In this document: in pieces, positions 21,784 through 33,493 of the stretch
Position numbering within the stretch: the first letter of the stretch is position 1
Layout: every line of letters begins with the position of its first letter
Assembly (NCBI RefSeq): GCF_028453695.1
Contig: NC_135774.1
Coordinates: 27,404,001 to 27,468,000, forward strand
Origin: Augochlora pura
Taxonomy: Eukaryota > Arthropoda > Insecta > Hymenoptera > Halictidae
Reading direction: 5' to 3'
DNA length: 64,000 bases
Translations under genes and position numbers: made by a program
Notes under the pieces: generated by a model
What the model was told of the DNA's origin: nothing
Seen by the model: only the letters and a program-made list of their open reading frames with translations
The model's database searches: none

Positions 21784-24200
21784 GACGTTCTTAATGATGA
21801 AAAGTTTTTCTTGTCAAGCGATTCTTTGTTAACAAGAAATTTGCATGATAGATGCAGTTATCTCCTACACTCTGTTATCTTTCTCCAGACGCGTCCGAGT
21901 TCGTTCGTCGCCGTCATCGATCAAACTCGATGGAAACTAATTGCCATTTCCGATAAATTCATTAGTAAACCGATTATATTTCGTGCGACCTCTCCGACCC
22001 CGGAAATCCATCGTTGGCAGGCGCGCGCCGCGCCGTTCGGTTACTTGTCCAATAATCGCTCGTTTCCCGTGGATCCTGGCCGAGCGAATTTTCATTTCCT
22101 TCCTCGACGACGCCCTCTAAATCCCTTCGCCGAGGGACGGGAGCCCTCCGCCATTCAGATTCGAAAACCGCCGTTCTCTTGATCCCGCGACATGGCTCGA
22201 CGTCGAGTTTCATGGATGCCATGCATCTATTCTGTGCATTCGACGTAACCTCGACGAAACCATCGAGGAATATAATCATCGCGACGTTTTATGTGTTTGG
22301 TCTAGGTTAGGTCGAGGTTATGTTTTATTATGTTAGGTAACTTTATCTAAATTTAGGTAATGTGTGGTTATTGATAGATTAGGTTAGGTTAGGTTATTTC
22401 AAGATTATGTCAAGGTTTTGTCACATTTCGCTTTTCTTTTTTGTTCTCTTGTTTTTTTCTTTTAAATTGTATTTTCAATTTTAATTCTTTAAAGTGACGT
22501 CGTGATGGAGGGAGAGTGATTCTAATGTACATTTAAACTGTATAGCTTGTATATGGTTTGTATAATTAATATGAACTGTATAAATTAAAAAAATTGTGCA
22601 AACTGTATAAAACTGTACAAAAATATCTTACAGGAATTCTGAAAACAATGAAAACAATGATGGTGCCTCACTGTAACACGTGTCGCGAAAAGCCTCGCGA
22701 CACAAACTATACTAAAACAGCATTAAACAAACCGATATCTAGGCGTCGGGACGCGAAAAGCAGTGGCTGCCGAACCACCATTTTTAACCTGTTGAAGTGT
22801 ATCGCTATCCATTATGTCCGCACCCGGTACAATGAAATCACCGCGCGACGCATTTCCCGCGACTTTTCCATTTCCGTAGAGCTATCGTCCGCTCGTCGGC
22901 CGAGTTATCGTCGCTGCCCGTTCGACCGCCGTTTCCGGTCGGATCAGCGACGCTTGTTCGTCCCCGGTTATTTTTTTTTTTAAAGGCCGACGCGACGCGA
23001 ACCGCAGAGAGATACGAGGCTTTTTTCCCGCTCTTAGACGCTTTTTTTCGCGCGACGCCGTTCGCTTTTGTGACGAACCGTTTCCGACGCCGCGCGTCTC
23101 GTTACCGTTCTCGTTGAATGGGCCCCTCCCCGCTGCTTCGCCGCCGAATGGAGCACGCTTTCATACGTCCGCGCGGAATTTGGAACATTGCGAATTGGAT
23201 AGAACAGGATTTCGCGGGGGACCCTTACTCCCTTCGCTGCGGTTTACTGCTGCGGGTAAAGGAGTTTTGAACAACGCGCTCTTACAGTCGATTTCGCGGA
23301 GTGGAAGATAAAGAAAATGCGTTCTTTATCGGATAACACTTGCAATAATATCTTTGTATATAGAATGATATCTTTTGGAGAAATATTTATTAAAATAAAG
23401 CGCCAATAATTTTTCCGAGTAAGTTTCTCTTAGAGCAACACTTGCAATAATTTCTTCGATTTTTGTATTTATGTGTAATACTTTTGATAATTCTCTACAA
23501 TTCATTTTTATTCAACTAAGACTTCCAATAATTTTCTACAATACATTTCTAGTCAAGGAAGTCTTCCAATAATTTTTTCCAATAAATTATTATTTGAATA
23601 ACGATTTTAATAATTTCTCCCAGATCATTGTTATTCCTATAATTTTCGAATAAAAGTTGTGAATAAAGGAAGTCGTTCGAAAATGATGAATAATTTTTTT
23701 ATTCGAATAAAATCTATATATATATATAAATATATTCAGTATATATAAATATATCTGTAGAACGTACCAATTATTGTTTATCCGTATAAAAATTGTCCAA
23801 CTCCCCTAACTCACTCAAATTACCTAACATGCCTCACGAATGCATCAAATCTATCATCAATAAAAATTAATCGAATAACTACATGTACCTGGACAGGTAG
23901 CGAGCCGATTAGAGAAGGTTAAGCGTCGCAAGATTTTGTTTGCCGGACGGAGAAGGGGCCGGAAGGGTCCCCGGAGCCGTTTATTCGAGGCTCGCGCTTT
24001 AAACAGCAAGGATTACGGACGGAGTTTAACACTGTGCACACCATGGAGAGAGAGTGGAGAGCGCCTTTTCTTCGCAGTTTCCCGAAGATTCCCGCCGGAC
24101 TTTCGCCTTGTGTTCATGAATTACCAAGCGGTCCCATTCAACGGGACCTTACCACGGGTTTAACGCGATCCTCTCTCGCGAGCAGTGCCTGTCGGTGACT
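21784..24200. other. Non-coding stretch; TTAGG-like tract at 22300-22396
   Basis: 21880-22260 and 22640-23310 are GC-rich and open on several frames without recognisable domains. 22300-22396 contains repeated AGGTTAGGTTAGGTTA. 23330-23700 is a loosely repeated AT-rich region (AATAATTTTTTCCAATAAAT-like words). Nothing supports a gene. Confidence 0.45.
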
Positions 24201-25530
24201 TACTTAACAGTTAATTAGGGAGAACCCGGGCGTCGAGGGAGTCCCCCCCATTGGCGAGGCGTCCTTCGCACCAGCGCGAGTCTTGCAACGCTTGCGGTCT
24301 TAAAACCGGGCTTCCGGCGAACAAGCAACGACTTTCTCGCGCGGGCCGTGCTCTTGCCCTTTGTCCTTCGTTCAACACCGACGCATCGATCACTTGAACA
24401 TCGCTCGAGTTCTCATGGCTGGATTTTGGTCCTGTGGGTCTACGCTTTTCGTTGAGTATTGTGATAATTTGTTGTCGTAGAACTGACAAATGGCGTGTGT
24501 AGAAAGTGGGTTTTCTATTTTAATGATTTCTTGAGAGAAAAACATCTGCATTTACTGCGTGCGTTGGTTTTTGTGTATACTTAAATATTATCGAGGGAAG
24601 AGCAGAATTTTATTTTAAATTGTAGGAAGTTCTGATATAGAAAATAATAATTTTTGGCTATTTTGGACGTTTTACAAACGTCGCTAATGTTTTATGAATA
24701 GCTTAGAAACGGCCCAGAAATGGCGTCTTTGAGATATTTTCAAAACCACCCTATAAAACATCTTTAAGGCGCCTGATGCTTATTAAAATGCATAGACATT
24801 CTCTAACAAGGCAACATACACGACGAAATTCACACTAAAAACTTCCTTAAAAAGGAACAATACAATTGTTGAAATAATCAGTCGAAGCTAGGTTCGCTCT
24901 AGTACCCTCACCTAATCAAATATTCCATGGTGTTCAAAATGTCCAGAATTGAACAAGCGGCGATAAATCAGGTAGACCGTCTAGAATATCATTCGCCCGG
25001 CATCAAGAATAGTCCAATTTCCTCATATTCGCGTCGCCGCGCTTGAGGTGTCGCTTTCAGCGTCGCGTCGCTCCGTGCCGGCTCGCTAATTGGACATTAA
25101 GCGAACCTCTCCTAGCGCAGTCTTGCTCGCGTCCGCTTAATTGACACGTTTTAAGTCCGTAAATATTTCAGCCCATTACCGGGCCCCGTCAATTAATCGA
25201 CGAAAAAACGACGAGACCCGCGAACGGTCCTCTGACCACCGACCAATAAATTCCGTGTTTCTCCTCTGTCCGGTATTGATAGACGGTCGCGTCGCGAGCT
25301 AATAACGATCGGATCGGTTCGCGGTATGAGCCGGCGGTCGTCTAATTAAAAATAACAATTAATAAGAGCGGGGACGCCGGAGCACCGCTCGCCTCGAAAT
25401 AACCGGCTCCGGGAAGCGGTTCGAATATGTTGGCTGTCGCGGAAGCGACATCGACCATGGAAGCAACGTTTTTGGAATCTTGATGAGTATGGTTCGAAAA
25501 TTGAGCCTATATACAAATGCAGCAACTATA
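24201..25530. other. Non-coding stretch; nothing recognised
   Basis: GC-rich DNA (24201-24490 and 25030-25440) with AT-rich DNA between. 24640-24920 has the look of a decayed dispersed repeat (CGTTTTACAAACGTCGCTAA and following) but has no second copy in the window that I could see. Confidence 0.4.
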
Positions 25531-25536
25531 GAAATT

Positions 25537-25710
25537 AAAACATACACTCGTAATTTCTTTATGGCACATTATTATATTGCAATTTTTAATTTATATTATT
25601 TAAATGTATTCCGGACTCTGTATATGTATATCGCTATTTAATACCTTTATGTAACACAAAAGGGCCTTATTAACCCGTTAATAAAGATTAATAATAATAA
25701 TAATATATCT
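25537..25710 (+). repeat. Retrotransposon-tail-like repeat with (AAT)n end
   Basis: AAAACATACACTCGTAATTT, TATTATTTAAATGTATTCCG, ATGTAACACAAAAGGGCC and TTATTAACCCGTTAATAAAG, then AATAATAAT, occur in the same order as in the copy at 44197-44350. The simple-repeat tail and conserved 3' block suggest a non-LTR element or SINE end. Homologous reverse-oriented ends are at 12553 and perhaps 17521, and a decayed one at about 26450-26560. Confidence 0.65.
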
Positions 25711-28700
25711 TGACGAGTCCGCTTCGAAAATATTGTCAAGTCCCCTTCGAAAATCTTGACGAATCCCAGCTAGAAAAATGTGTAGAAAAAACAAAGTGCC
25801 TTAATCTCGCGTCGTCAAACTTAACGAAGCTTCCCCGCGGTATGCTAGAGCTCGCGCGAAGAAGCTGCGACGATATTGTGCCGAATTTCCATTTTATTGG
25901 CCGCGGGACTCCGTCAGCGACGCTGCAACGACGCTGGAATTATTTTTGGTCGCCGTAGACACGACGCTGCGCAATTTGCAAAATCGTTGCTCTTTCGACA
26001 GCGTTACAATGGCGTCGAAACGAGAGGACAGTGGAAGCTTTTTCTAATTTCTTTCGACCGCGAATTTATTCGACCGCTCTCGAAAAAAGCAGCTACAGAA
26101 ACCTCGATGTTTTCCTCTTTAGCTTATTCCGACACGCTAGTATTTTTCCGTGGAACTTAATTTCACCGGTGAAGAAATTCATTCAATCGTTTTCTACGGA
26201 AACGTTCCTGACGTTTGTAAACGGAAATCTCGTTATCTTCGCTTTAGCTACGCGGTTATTGCTAATCTAATTCGACGTCGAGTATATGAAGAGTCGATTG
26301 CGGATATTTATGCAAAATATAATGATTTAAATTTTAATTGTGGGAAGAGGAGATTAGATTAAGATCTATTAACTTGATTTAATTGTGTCAATGGCGAGTT
26401 TCAGCTATTTTATTATTTTTATTAATTCTGTGTGACGTTCATTTTGTTTCGAACTATATGTGCTTTATTTGCGTGACTTAAAAGGGTCTATTAAACCGTA
26501 AATAAATAATAATAAGTAGTAAATCTAATAATAAATAATAATAATAGTAGTAATAATATATTCTTTACAAGTTTTCATAGGTTTGCATTTTACCAATTAA
26601 TTTTTTCTATAAACTCATAAAAACTTCCAAAAATTGTTATTATTATCCATATTACCAATACTACATTTTCGCTTCATATTACCAATGTAACCACATCGAC
26701 GCAACTTTCTCAGTCTCCCGAGTCTCCGAAAGTTTTGACACAGTCCCATTTCGAACTGTATCCTTCGAAGGCGTTCGATTTTCCGTGCAAAACAGTTCTC
26801 GCGACTCTCGGGTTCGCTCGGCTTTTTGCCGTAGCCCCGAACGGACAGAGTAACGAAGCGACGTAATCCTGCCGCGACACTGTTTGACTTTCAGCTTGAA
26901 AAGCCGCGTTAACGAAGCCCACGCCGACTTCCACGGCCCTGCGAGCCCTCAAGGAACGCACTCGTCCCCGCGCTCCAGCTGCGGATAAACGAACCCGGGT
27001 CCGCTCCTCCGACTACGGGACACCCGTTACATCGCGAACCGAGCGGATCGCTTAATTAATCCTCCCGCGCCGAGTCCGTTCCGCTCGAAAGCGGGCCCCT
27101 TTGTTTTTGATCGGAACGGCTCCTTTGAACCCACCTTTCGAAAAAATACTTTGCCGATACGCGACAACCATGGTCGTATAATAAGCCTTCTGTATAGGAA
27201 ATAATCGGTTCGATCATAAGCAGTTTTTATTTCGATTTAAATTTCGCGCACAATTAGTACCTGACAATTATACATTTATATAGTATTTGCTAGTTTTAGT
27301 TTTCCTTGTTGTTGTGCGAGTGTTTATTTATTTGTCCGGTGTCTGTAATAAAGTTAATTTTTTAAAAATTATGCAATATCGATTATTTAACTTGAAACAC
27401 AGTTTTTAAAAAATTCATTATTTTGTTGCGAATTTAATTGTTTAGAAAATTTTTAGTTAATATTGAACCTACACTCTATCAAGCAATGATAGTAATGATA
27501 GCAATATAGCGTCACAAAAATGAGAAGTTCGATTTTACTTTGTAAAGTTCCTATTATTATATACTCCTGTATTAATATAATTTATTAAAGCATTTTCCAC
27601 GAGATTTTCTAAAGTTTGCAAAGTATTAGCGAAATAAAAACTGCTTTCAACTGGTTTAGCGTTAAGTCCTGCGCCCAAATGAGAATTTTCGCCGACAGGA
27701 AAATCGTCCAATCCTCGAGAGCTCATCTCTCGACCGATCTCCAACCGGTGCAGCCTAACTGCAGTCGCATCTCGGCGTGGCTCGAAGATCGGCCCCATCG
27801 AGGGTCACCGAGATTCGGCGGCCGCGTCGCATCCGGCCCGTTTCCGCCGCCGCGTTTTCGGGTGAAATTCAGGCCGACGCACGGAGACGGACGACCGCGC
27901 AAACGAGTGTTTCGAAGCCGTGCAAACAAACGGCGCTCTAACGAACCGACGTGTTCGCGCCAAGTGCCGTGTTCCGGCACAATGTCCCGTGAAACGTTTA
28001 AATGGCACGCATTAGCCGCGGCTCGCGCGCTTTCCTACCCGCAGTTTCGCAGGATTTCGAAAGCCGAAAACCGTCCGCCGCACGGCCTCGCGTAATGCCC
28101 GGCCGGATTGTGTTCGACGGTGCCGGCCACTTTTGCCCTAATGCCCGGGCACCGTTCGCTCCCGGTCGCCGGCTTGTTTCGTTGTAACACGGCGAATTAG
28201 GGGAACGAGTCAAACAGTTCGCGGTCCGCTCGACGACTTCCGGCCAGCGGATCCTGAAATATACGATCGATCACGGTCACTCTGCTCCTCGACCGTCGAA
28301 TGGGGTCAGTCTTCCATCCTGATTCAGCGTTTTCCGTAGTATCGTCTACGAAAGGGATTTTGCTATCGTTGTGTTACTTTCGAGTTACTATAATTGTCGT
28401 GAGATCATTTATGTGTTAGCTTTTTATTCTTATTTGTTACGATTTTAATGTTTCTTAAATGTCTATAATTTTTCACAGTTCCAGACCTTAATTGTCTCAT
28501 TTAAAATATTAACAATAATTTCATTCATAAAAATATATGCACCTAATGTTTCAAAGAGCTACCTACCTTGTCTTAAAGAACCACTTTAAAGAATTACCTT
28601 AAGACAAGCAATTAAAAGCGTACATTCAAGGCGACCATCAGTCGGAAGACGAAGAAACGAGATCGCTTAGACGACAACAATAAGACAATGCTCAGATAAA

Positions 28701-28960
28701 CCATAAAAGAATGCAGTAATGCACTGACCCTTTCCAGATAAAATTATCATAAAAGTATACAAAGATGCATTAATCCTTCCTCTCCTCCAAGCTATTAAAA
28801 ATCTTGAAAAAGATTTAGCAATTATATATAATTGCTAATGAAATTATATATAATTATAGCACAAAGATACTTGAGCAATTTACGTCTTAGAATCATAAAA
28901 CGTTGCCAATCCGTAAAGGATAATAGTTCACAAAGGATACCCAGTCGCGGATAAGATAAA
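25711..28960. other. Non-coding stretch; GC islands 26700-27150 and 27650-28330
   Basis: Open frames at 25710-25958 and 27616-28095 (plus) carry no domain I know, and the second is arginine/proline-rich as expected of GC-rich chance frames. A near-palindrome, CTTGTCTTAAAG...CCTTAAGACAAG, lies at about 28568-28608. No RNA gene was found. Confidence 0.4.
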
Positions 28961-28988
28961 ATCGCAATGACCCCAGGATCGAGCATTA

Positions 28989-29267
28989 TCACGGAGACCG
29001 GAAATCCAGGGTCGAGCCGGGACGCTGCAGGTCGACCGCATGATCCAGCATTTCGATGGCTTCCAGCGTCACCGTGGACGTGTTTGCTGATGTTTGCGAG
29101 GGCTGTAACGTCATTCGGTTTCCCCGGAGCGATGTGTGCTCTCCGCGAGGTCCCGGACTCGGCATATAGACCGTTTCGCCGTGGACCATTTTCGACACGC
29201 TCGAGGAACCGTGACGCGGCTGTGCTTCGACCAGGAATTTTCTACGAGTCCATTGTTTCCCTCCGCG
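28989..29267 (-). CDS. Candidate coding segment, unrecognised; ends in a stop
   Basis: The minus-strand frame reads KFLVEAQPRHGSSSVSKMVH, then GETVYMPSPGPRGEHTSLRG and TVTLEAIEMLDHAVDLQRPG before a TGA at 28989-28991. Amino-acid use is balanced and less arginine-rich than in the neighbouring chance frames, so it may be the end of a real protein. The frame extends upstream to a TAA at about 29286. Possible acceptors (GCACAG, CTCGTAG) lack a good pyrimidine tract and no donor is clear. I know no family with this sequence. Confidence 0.18.
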   Translation of the reverse strand, partial: RGGKQWTRRKFLVEAQPRHGSSSVSKMVHGETVYMPSPGPRGEHTSLRGNRMTLQPSQTSANTSTVTLEAIEMLDHAVDLQRPGSTLDFRSP

Positions 29268-29296
29268 GCGAAACGATCGAACGGGTTAATATCTCT

Positions 29297-29466
29297 ACGA
29301 TTTCTCCGTCAGTTCTCTGCCAGTTCTCCGCGAATTCTCGACGACTTCTCCGCGAATTTTCGACGACTCCTCCGCGAATTTTCGACGGGTTCTCCGCCAG
29401 TTTTCGACGACTCCTCCGCGAATTTTCGACGGGTTCTCCGCCAGTTTTCGGCGATTACTCCGCGGC
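29297..29466 (+). repeat. 22 bp minisatellite, two alternating unit types
   Basis: Units of the types TTTTCGACGACTCCTCCGCG+AA and TTTTCGACGGGTTCTCCGCC+AG alternate, about seven in all, with a 44 bp higher-order period. Because 22 is not a multiple of 3, the translated pattern recurs only every 66 nt, which argues against selection on a protein. Confidence 0.85.
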
Positions 29467-30680
29467 GGCCAAGACGAAGACGCGGCGGGAGGCAAGCCGG
29501 AACAGGGCCGCGACAATGGGCGGCTAATTGAATTTCCGGCGGAACGTTTCGCGTACGGGCGACGACACAGATTTCGCGAGTCGTTCGTTCGCGGACGCGG
29601 GAACGAAGTTACCGTGGAATATCCGCGCACGCAACAGCGAGCGCAATCAGTTGATGGACGTTGCGCCGCGGTACGCTCGGCGCTGTCGCCCCGCGGCGAA
29701 TATGCACAATGGATTAAAATGATATTGTCGTCGGTGGCCGTTCGATTAAGTTTTATAAATGACGACGCCCGGCATGAATATTCAGCGGCCCAGTCGACTT
29801 CCCGCGGCGCTAATCGCCCGGAAGGCAATCGAATCAACGGCTGACCCCTTTACGATTCCTGCCGGCGCGCGTACCGGACGCGCGATTTATCGATCCGGAA
29901 CTACCCTCGATACAGGCGCCGAAAATCGCTTCTTGTTTTCCATGGGGAAAGTCTTCTCAAGCTGCCGCGTGTGCAGACGTGATCCCTTCGAGTTCGCGGG
30001 TGGAGAAGCTAATTACTGTGCCTCGTCAATTGTCTTTAATTTTCGCTGATACATACAGCTTTAGCAATGTAAATTATATCTTCTAGAATTTAAAGGTATA
30101 TTTTAACTGTAAATGGAATATAAAGTTAACTCTCTGTGGATTGAATTTTGTTGTTAAATATCCACCTGAAGACAACTTGCATGACATTTACTCTGATATT
30201 TCAAGTTTATGGTACTAGAACTCGTCGTTAATATTATTATTAATTATCTCAAAAACCTTATATAATTAAAACATACATATGTCATCTTGTAAAAAAAGCT
30301 GAAATTATTTATTAAAGCTAAAATTATTTAGTAAAGCCAATATTATATATTAAAGCTAAAATTATTTAGTAAAGTGTTAATATACTAGTATTTAACCTGA
30401 AAGTTACACGAGATTGTAAAGGGTTGCATATGACAGAAAACGAACAAGCACAGTAGCTGGGTACCCCGTAGTCAGTTACTAGCTCCACCACCCTATCGAT
30501 TCTCGACCAGTCAGCTCGGTCGTCCGAGTTCTCGGATTCGAGGAACCCGTGGCTCACTCTATTTAATCCGGCCTCTCGCGGAGGAGAAGAGAGCTTTCAA
30601 CAATTACGCAACGCCGTCAACTGTCCCGCGGAACGGTTACTTTTGCGCGGGGCTCCGCACTCGGTCGCGTTGGCGCCTAC
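29467..30680. other. Non-coding stretch; GC island to 30040, AT-rich to 30410
   Basis: No gene was recognised. About 30300-30375 contains three short copies of TTAAAGCTAAAATTATTTAG. The GC-rich part 30420-30680 has a minus-strand open frame (30366-30557) with an acidic segment but no domain or splice support. Confidence 0.45.
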
Positions 30681-30681
30681 G

Positions 30682-30844
30682 TATATTTATAGTTTGACCC
30701 AATCCCACGGCGAAATCGTAAAACACCGGAGACCGGGTGAGACGGTACAGGGGGGGACAGGGAGGAGTTTTACGCGGGCCTCGTCACGCTTCTGGCATTC
30801 GTTTTCGACTCGCCTACCCGCCGCGACCAAATTAACGCGCGGAG
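30682..30844 (+). promoter_or_regulatory. Possible TATA promoter with leader exon ending in a strong donor
   Basis: TATATTTATA occurs at 30682-30691 in a GC-rich island. About 150 bp downstream is a perfect consensus donor, GCGCGGAG/GTGAGT, at 30844/30845. A transcript starting near 30712 would have a 5' exon of about 130 nt. No clear initiator sits at the expected distance and no ATG-led frame of interest lies in the leader. The opposite strand has an open frame over the same DNA, so the interpretation is uncertain. Confidence 0.2.
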
Positions 30845-31097
30845 GTGAGTAACCGTTGTTGATCCCGTCTTCGGCGCTCGCACCAGGGTCCGAGCTGATT
30901 CCGAAACCACTGGACAATGCTTTTGATAGCATCGAATCCGTGAAATCGATCATTTTTTGTCTATAGTCACGTAGAATTATTTCTAAGTTATTCGTAAGTC
31001 GCGAAGTTATTCGAAGGTGGAATATTAAAAGTCGACGTGTAGTAAGTACTATTTCCAGGGGCATTTCATAAAAGTTTATAGAAAAATAATTTTGCAA
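30687..31097 (-). CDS. Unrecognised 136-codon open frame, possible exon
   Basis: The frame stays open across both AT-rich and GC-rich DNA. Its most protein-like part is MIDFTDSMLSKALSSGFGIS then SDPGASAEDGINNG, whose ATG has a good insect context (ACAAAAAATG) at about 30951. A weak acceptor (GACTATAG) lies just before it. It overlaps a candidate plus-strand promoter and donor. Both readings are unlikely to be right together. No family is recognised. Confidence 0.15.
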   Translation of the reverse strand: MQNYFSINFYEMPLEIVLTTRRLLIFHLRITSRLTNNLEIILRDYRQKMIDFTDSMLSKALSSGFGISSDPGASAEDGINNGYSPPRVNLVAAGRRVENECQKRDEARVKLLPVPPCTVSPGLRCFTISPWDWVKL

Positions 31098-32039
31098 TTT
31101 TGCAGTCGCAATTGTATTCTACTGAATTTAATTTTATGCAAATTATTAGCAAGAATGATGAGAGTACAATGTACAATACGATAATAGTGGAAAGAATTTT
31201 TAGAGACGAAGATGTTAATTTCTAATTTGATCAGAGAATTTTTGATCAGAGAGTTACAATTACTGAAAACTATTACTTATTAACACACAATTTATTGTAT
31301 TCAAATAGTATTCCACATGTAGCCAACAGACTCCTTTATCCGCACCCGTCGAATAATTAACCGCCCTCGTAAAACCTTATCTTCCAGTTCAATCTCGCCG
31401 GAGTATTTATAACATTTCCGAGAAGTCGGAGGCGTTGATAAAACATTTTCCCGGTACATTCCCAGAAAACGCTCATCGATCGGAATAATAGGCAGCCCGA
31501 TTGCGCGATGATAAATATATTTCCAGGTTGTTTGGAGCAATCATTTCGCGATGAAATTGCGAGGAGTCGGTGGTGGTGGTGCGCCGGATGGGCGGCCGGT
31601 GGACACATCCACCGTTGCGACGTGCGGCCAGATAGTAATTTTCCGCGATCGAGCACGGCGGCAAACGAAATAATTCACCGTAACGGTGGTTCGATTCCGA
31701 GCATCCGCGGACAATGAAGAGAAATTACCAGGGCGCGGGGCGCGGGGCGCGGGGTGCGGGTTTTCTCGCGGGCCGCGCCGATGGCAGCGTCAGCCGGCTG
31801 CAATTTATCGCGCTTAACGGCGCCGACATCGCGCGACGGAGGAACGGAGAGAAGAAAATCACGGACTGTCTACCCCCGTCGGTGGCTTGGTCCCGGGGAA
31901 ACGTAAACAGCCACGGCTCGTTTCTCGACCGACGTGATACTGTCTTATCTCCCGGGTGACTTCGAGGCGCTCGGTAGTTTAACGATCGTCCGGAACGACA
32001 GCCACTTTCCAGCATCGAACGGATCCCCTCTCGCCATCT
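31098..32039. other. Non-coding stretch; G-quadruplex motif 31731-31760
   Basis: 31098-31330 is AT-rich and empty. 31340-32020 is GC-rich. GGGCGCGGGGCGCGGGG followed by CGCGGGGTGCGGG at 31731-31760 gives five G-runs of 3-4 with three-base spacers, a strong G-quadruplex motif on the plus strand. Confidence 0.55.
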
Positions 32040-32162
32040 TCCTCTTTCTTACTCTTACTATATCCCTCCTCTGTTAATCTCTCACTCTTACTCGATCTTT
32101 CTCTTACTCTCTCATTCTTACACACCCTCTCTATATTGGTCTCCCACTCTTGCACACACACG

Positions 32163-32197
<35 letters not shown>

Positions 32198-32568
32198 TCT
32201 TTCTTATTCTTACTCTTTCTTACTCTTTCGACCTCTCTTACTCTCTCTTACTATCTTACTCTCTCACATTCTCTTACTCTCTCTTACCCTCTTACTCTCT
32301 CTTGCTCTCTTACTCTCTTACTCTCTCTCTTGCTCTCTCTTGCTCTCTTACTATCTTACTCTCTCTCTTGCTCTCTTACTCTCTTACTCTCTCTCTTGCT
32401 CTCTCTTGCTCTCTTACTCTCTCTCTAACTCTCTCTTACTCTTTTACCCTCTCTTACTCTCTCTAACTCTTTCTTACTCTATCTTACTCTCTCTCTTGCT
32501 CTCCCTTACTCTCTTTAACTCTCTCTTATACTCTCTTACTCTTTCTTACTCTCCCTTCCTCCTCTCGT
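32040..32568 (+). repeat. CT-rich microsatellite, TTACTCTCTC-type units
   Basis: About 530 bp of pyrimidine-rich repeat built from (TC)n and CTTACTCTCTCTTGCTCTC-like words. All long Leu/Ser frames here (for example 32136-32645) come from it. Its reverse complement resembles the GA block at 36515-36995. Confidence 0.9.
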
Positions 32569-33067
32569 ACGGTTTCGCCGAGCCCAGGATCCACGGAAAG
32601 AAATCCTTCAACTACACCTCCCAGCCGAAGCCGACGTCCAATTAACCGAGCGATTACCCCGGGGCCGCGTTATTTGCTCGCGTCGAAAGTATCGCGTTTA
32701 TCTCTGTTGTCTCTAAACAACGTTCCGGGATTAAGTTCGACGTTGGGCCGGTTGATCGAGAGTCGATCCACTCTCTCTCCCCCCTCGCCCGCGGATATCT
32801 GGGTCATCTCGTTATCCGGGATGATCGTCCGCCGGAGGAGTCGCGATTTATCCAGGATTAATTGAATCCGCAGGAAAGTCTCCGGATTTCGGGATCAGTC
32901 TCGCTTCCACGCCGACTTCCTCCGAACGATTCTCCGCTTTTTGTGCCCGGTCGCCGGCCGACTTCGGTTTTTCGAATCCGACAGAAACTATCGGAGTTTC
33001 ACGAGAAAGAGAGAGAGAGAGAGGGAGAGACTTTTTTCTCCAGTCCGCAGCGTGTTTATCCCGTTTG
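32569..33067. other. GC-rich spacer, nothing recognised
   Basis: The open frames 32674-32865 and 32862-33137 (plus) show no domain. A short (GA)n tract lies at about 33004-33030. Confidence 0.4.
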
Positions 33068-33493
33068 TTCCGTTGTCAGAGAAGAACACATTGCTGTATT
33101 TTATATCATTACGACCATTTGCATTTTCGAATCATAAACAAGGCAGTCGGACCCTCCAAACTCATCCGTCATAAGGTTGTCATTCCGTCACAAGGAAATG
33201 GCAATTTTATATCTTATAATAAATATACTTCTTCTACGATTTATGTAAAATTGCTCCTGGTGACATAGTCATAAATTTCGCACTGTTTAAAGTAATTCTA
33301 GAACAACCGTCGACAAAACTATACTCATTGTGATCGATAAAGGACACAACAAAATTTATCTTCAAAATAAATTGACTAAGTGGTTAAGTGGTCATAGGGC
33401 ATCGCGAATAACGTTGTCATTTTAGAATCGAGGATTTACAACCCTCGCAGACCGTTCATAGGTCTCAGTGTTAGTTCGCGAAGAAAAAAAACA
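33068..33493 (+). repeat. Dispersed repeat copy 1, split by about 255 bp
   Basis: 33068-33172 (TCCGTTGTCAGAGAAGAACA, ATTGCTGTATTTTATATC) and 33430-33493 (GAGGATTTACAACCCTCGCA, GACCGTTCATAGGTCTCAGT, GTTAGTTCGCGAA) match, in order, the continuous copy at 60065-60230. The 33173-33429 part is absent from copy 2 and so is an insertion here or a deletion there. Confidence 0.75.

Noticed and set aside
31675..31710. GGTTCGATTCC, an exact pol III B-box-like sequence, as a tRNA gene
   Set aside because: The flanking bases do not form the T stem or an acceptor stem, and no A box lies at the right distance upstream.
32136..32645. 169-codon Leu/Ser-rich plus-strand frame
   Set aside because: It lies in the CT microsatellite and has no non-repeat domain.
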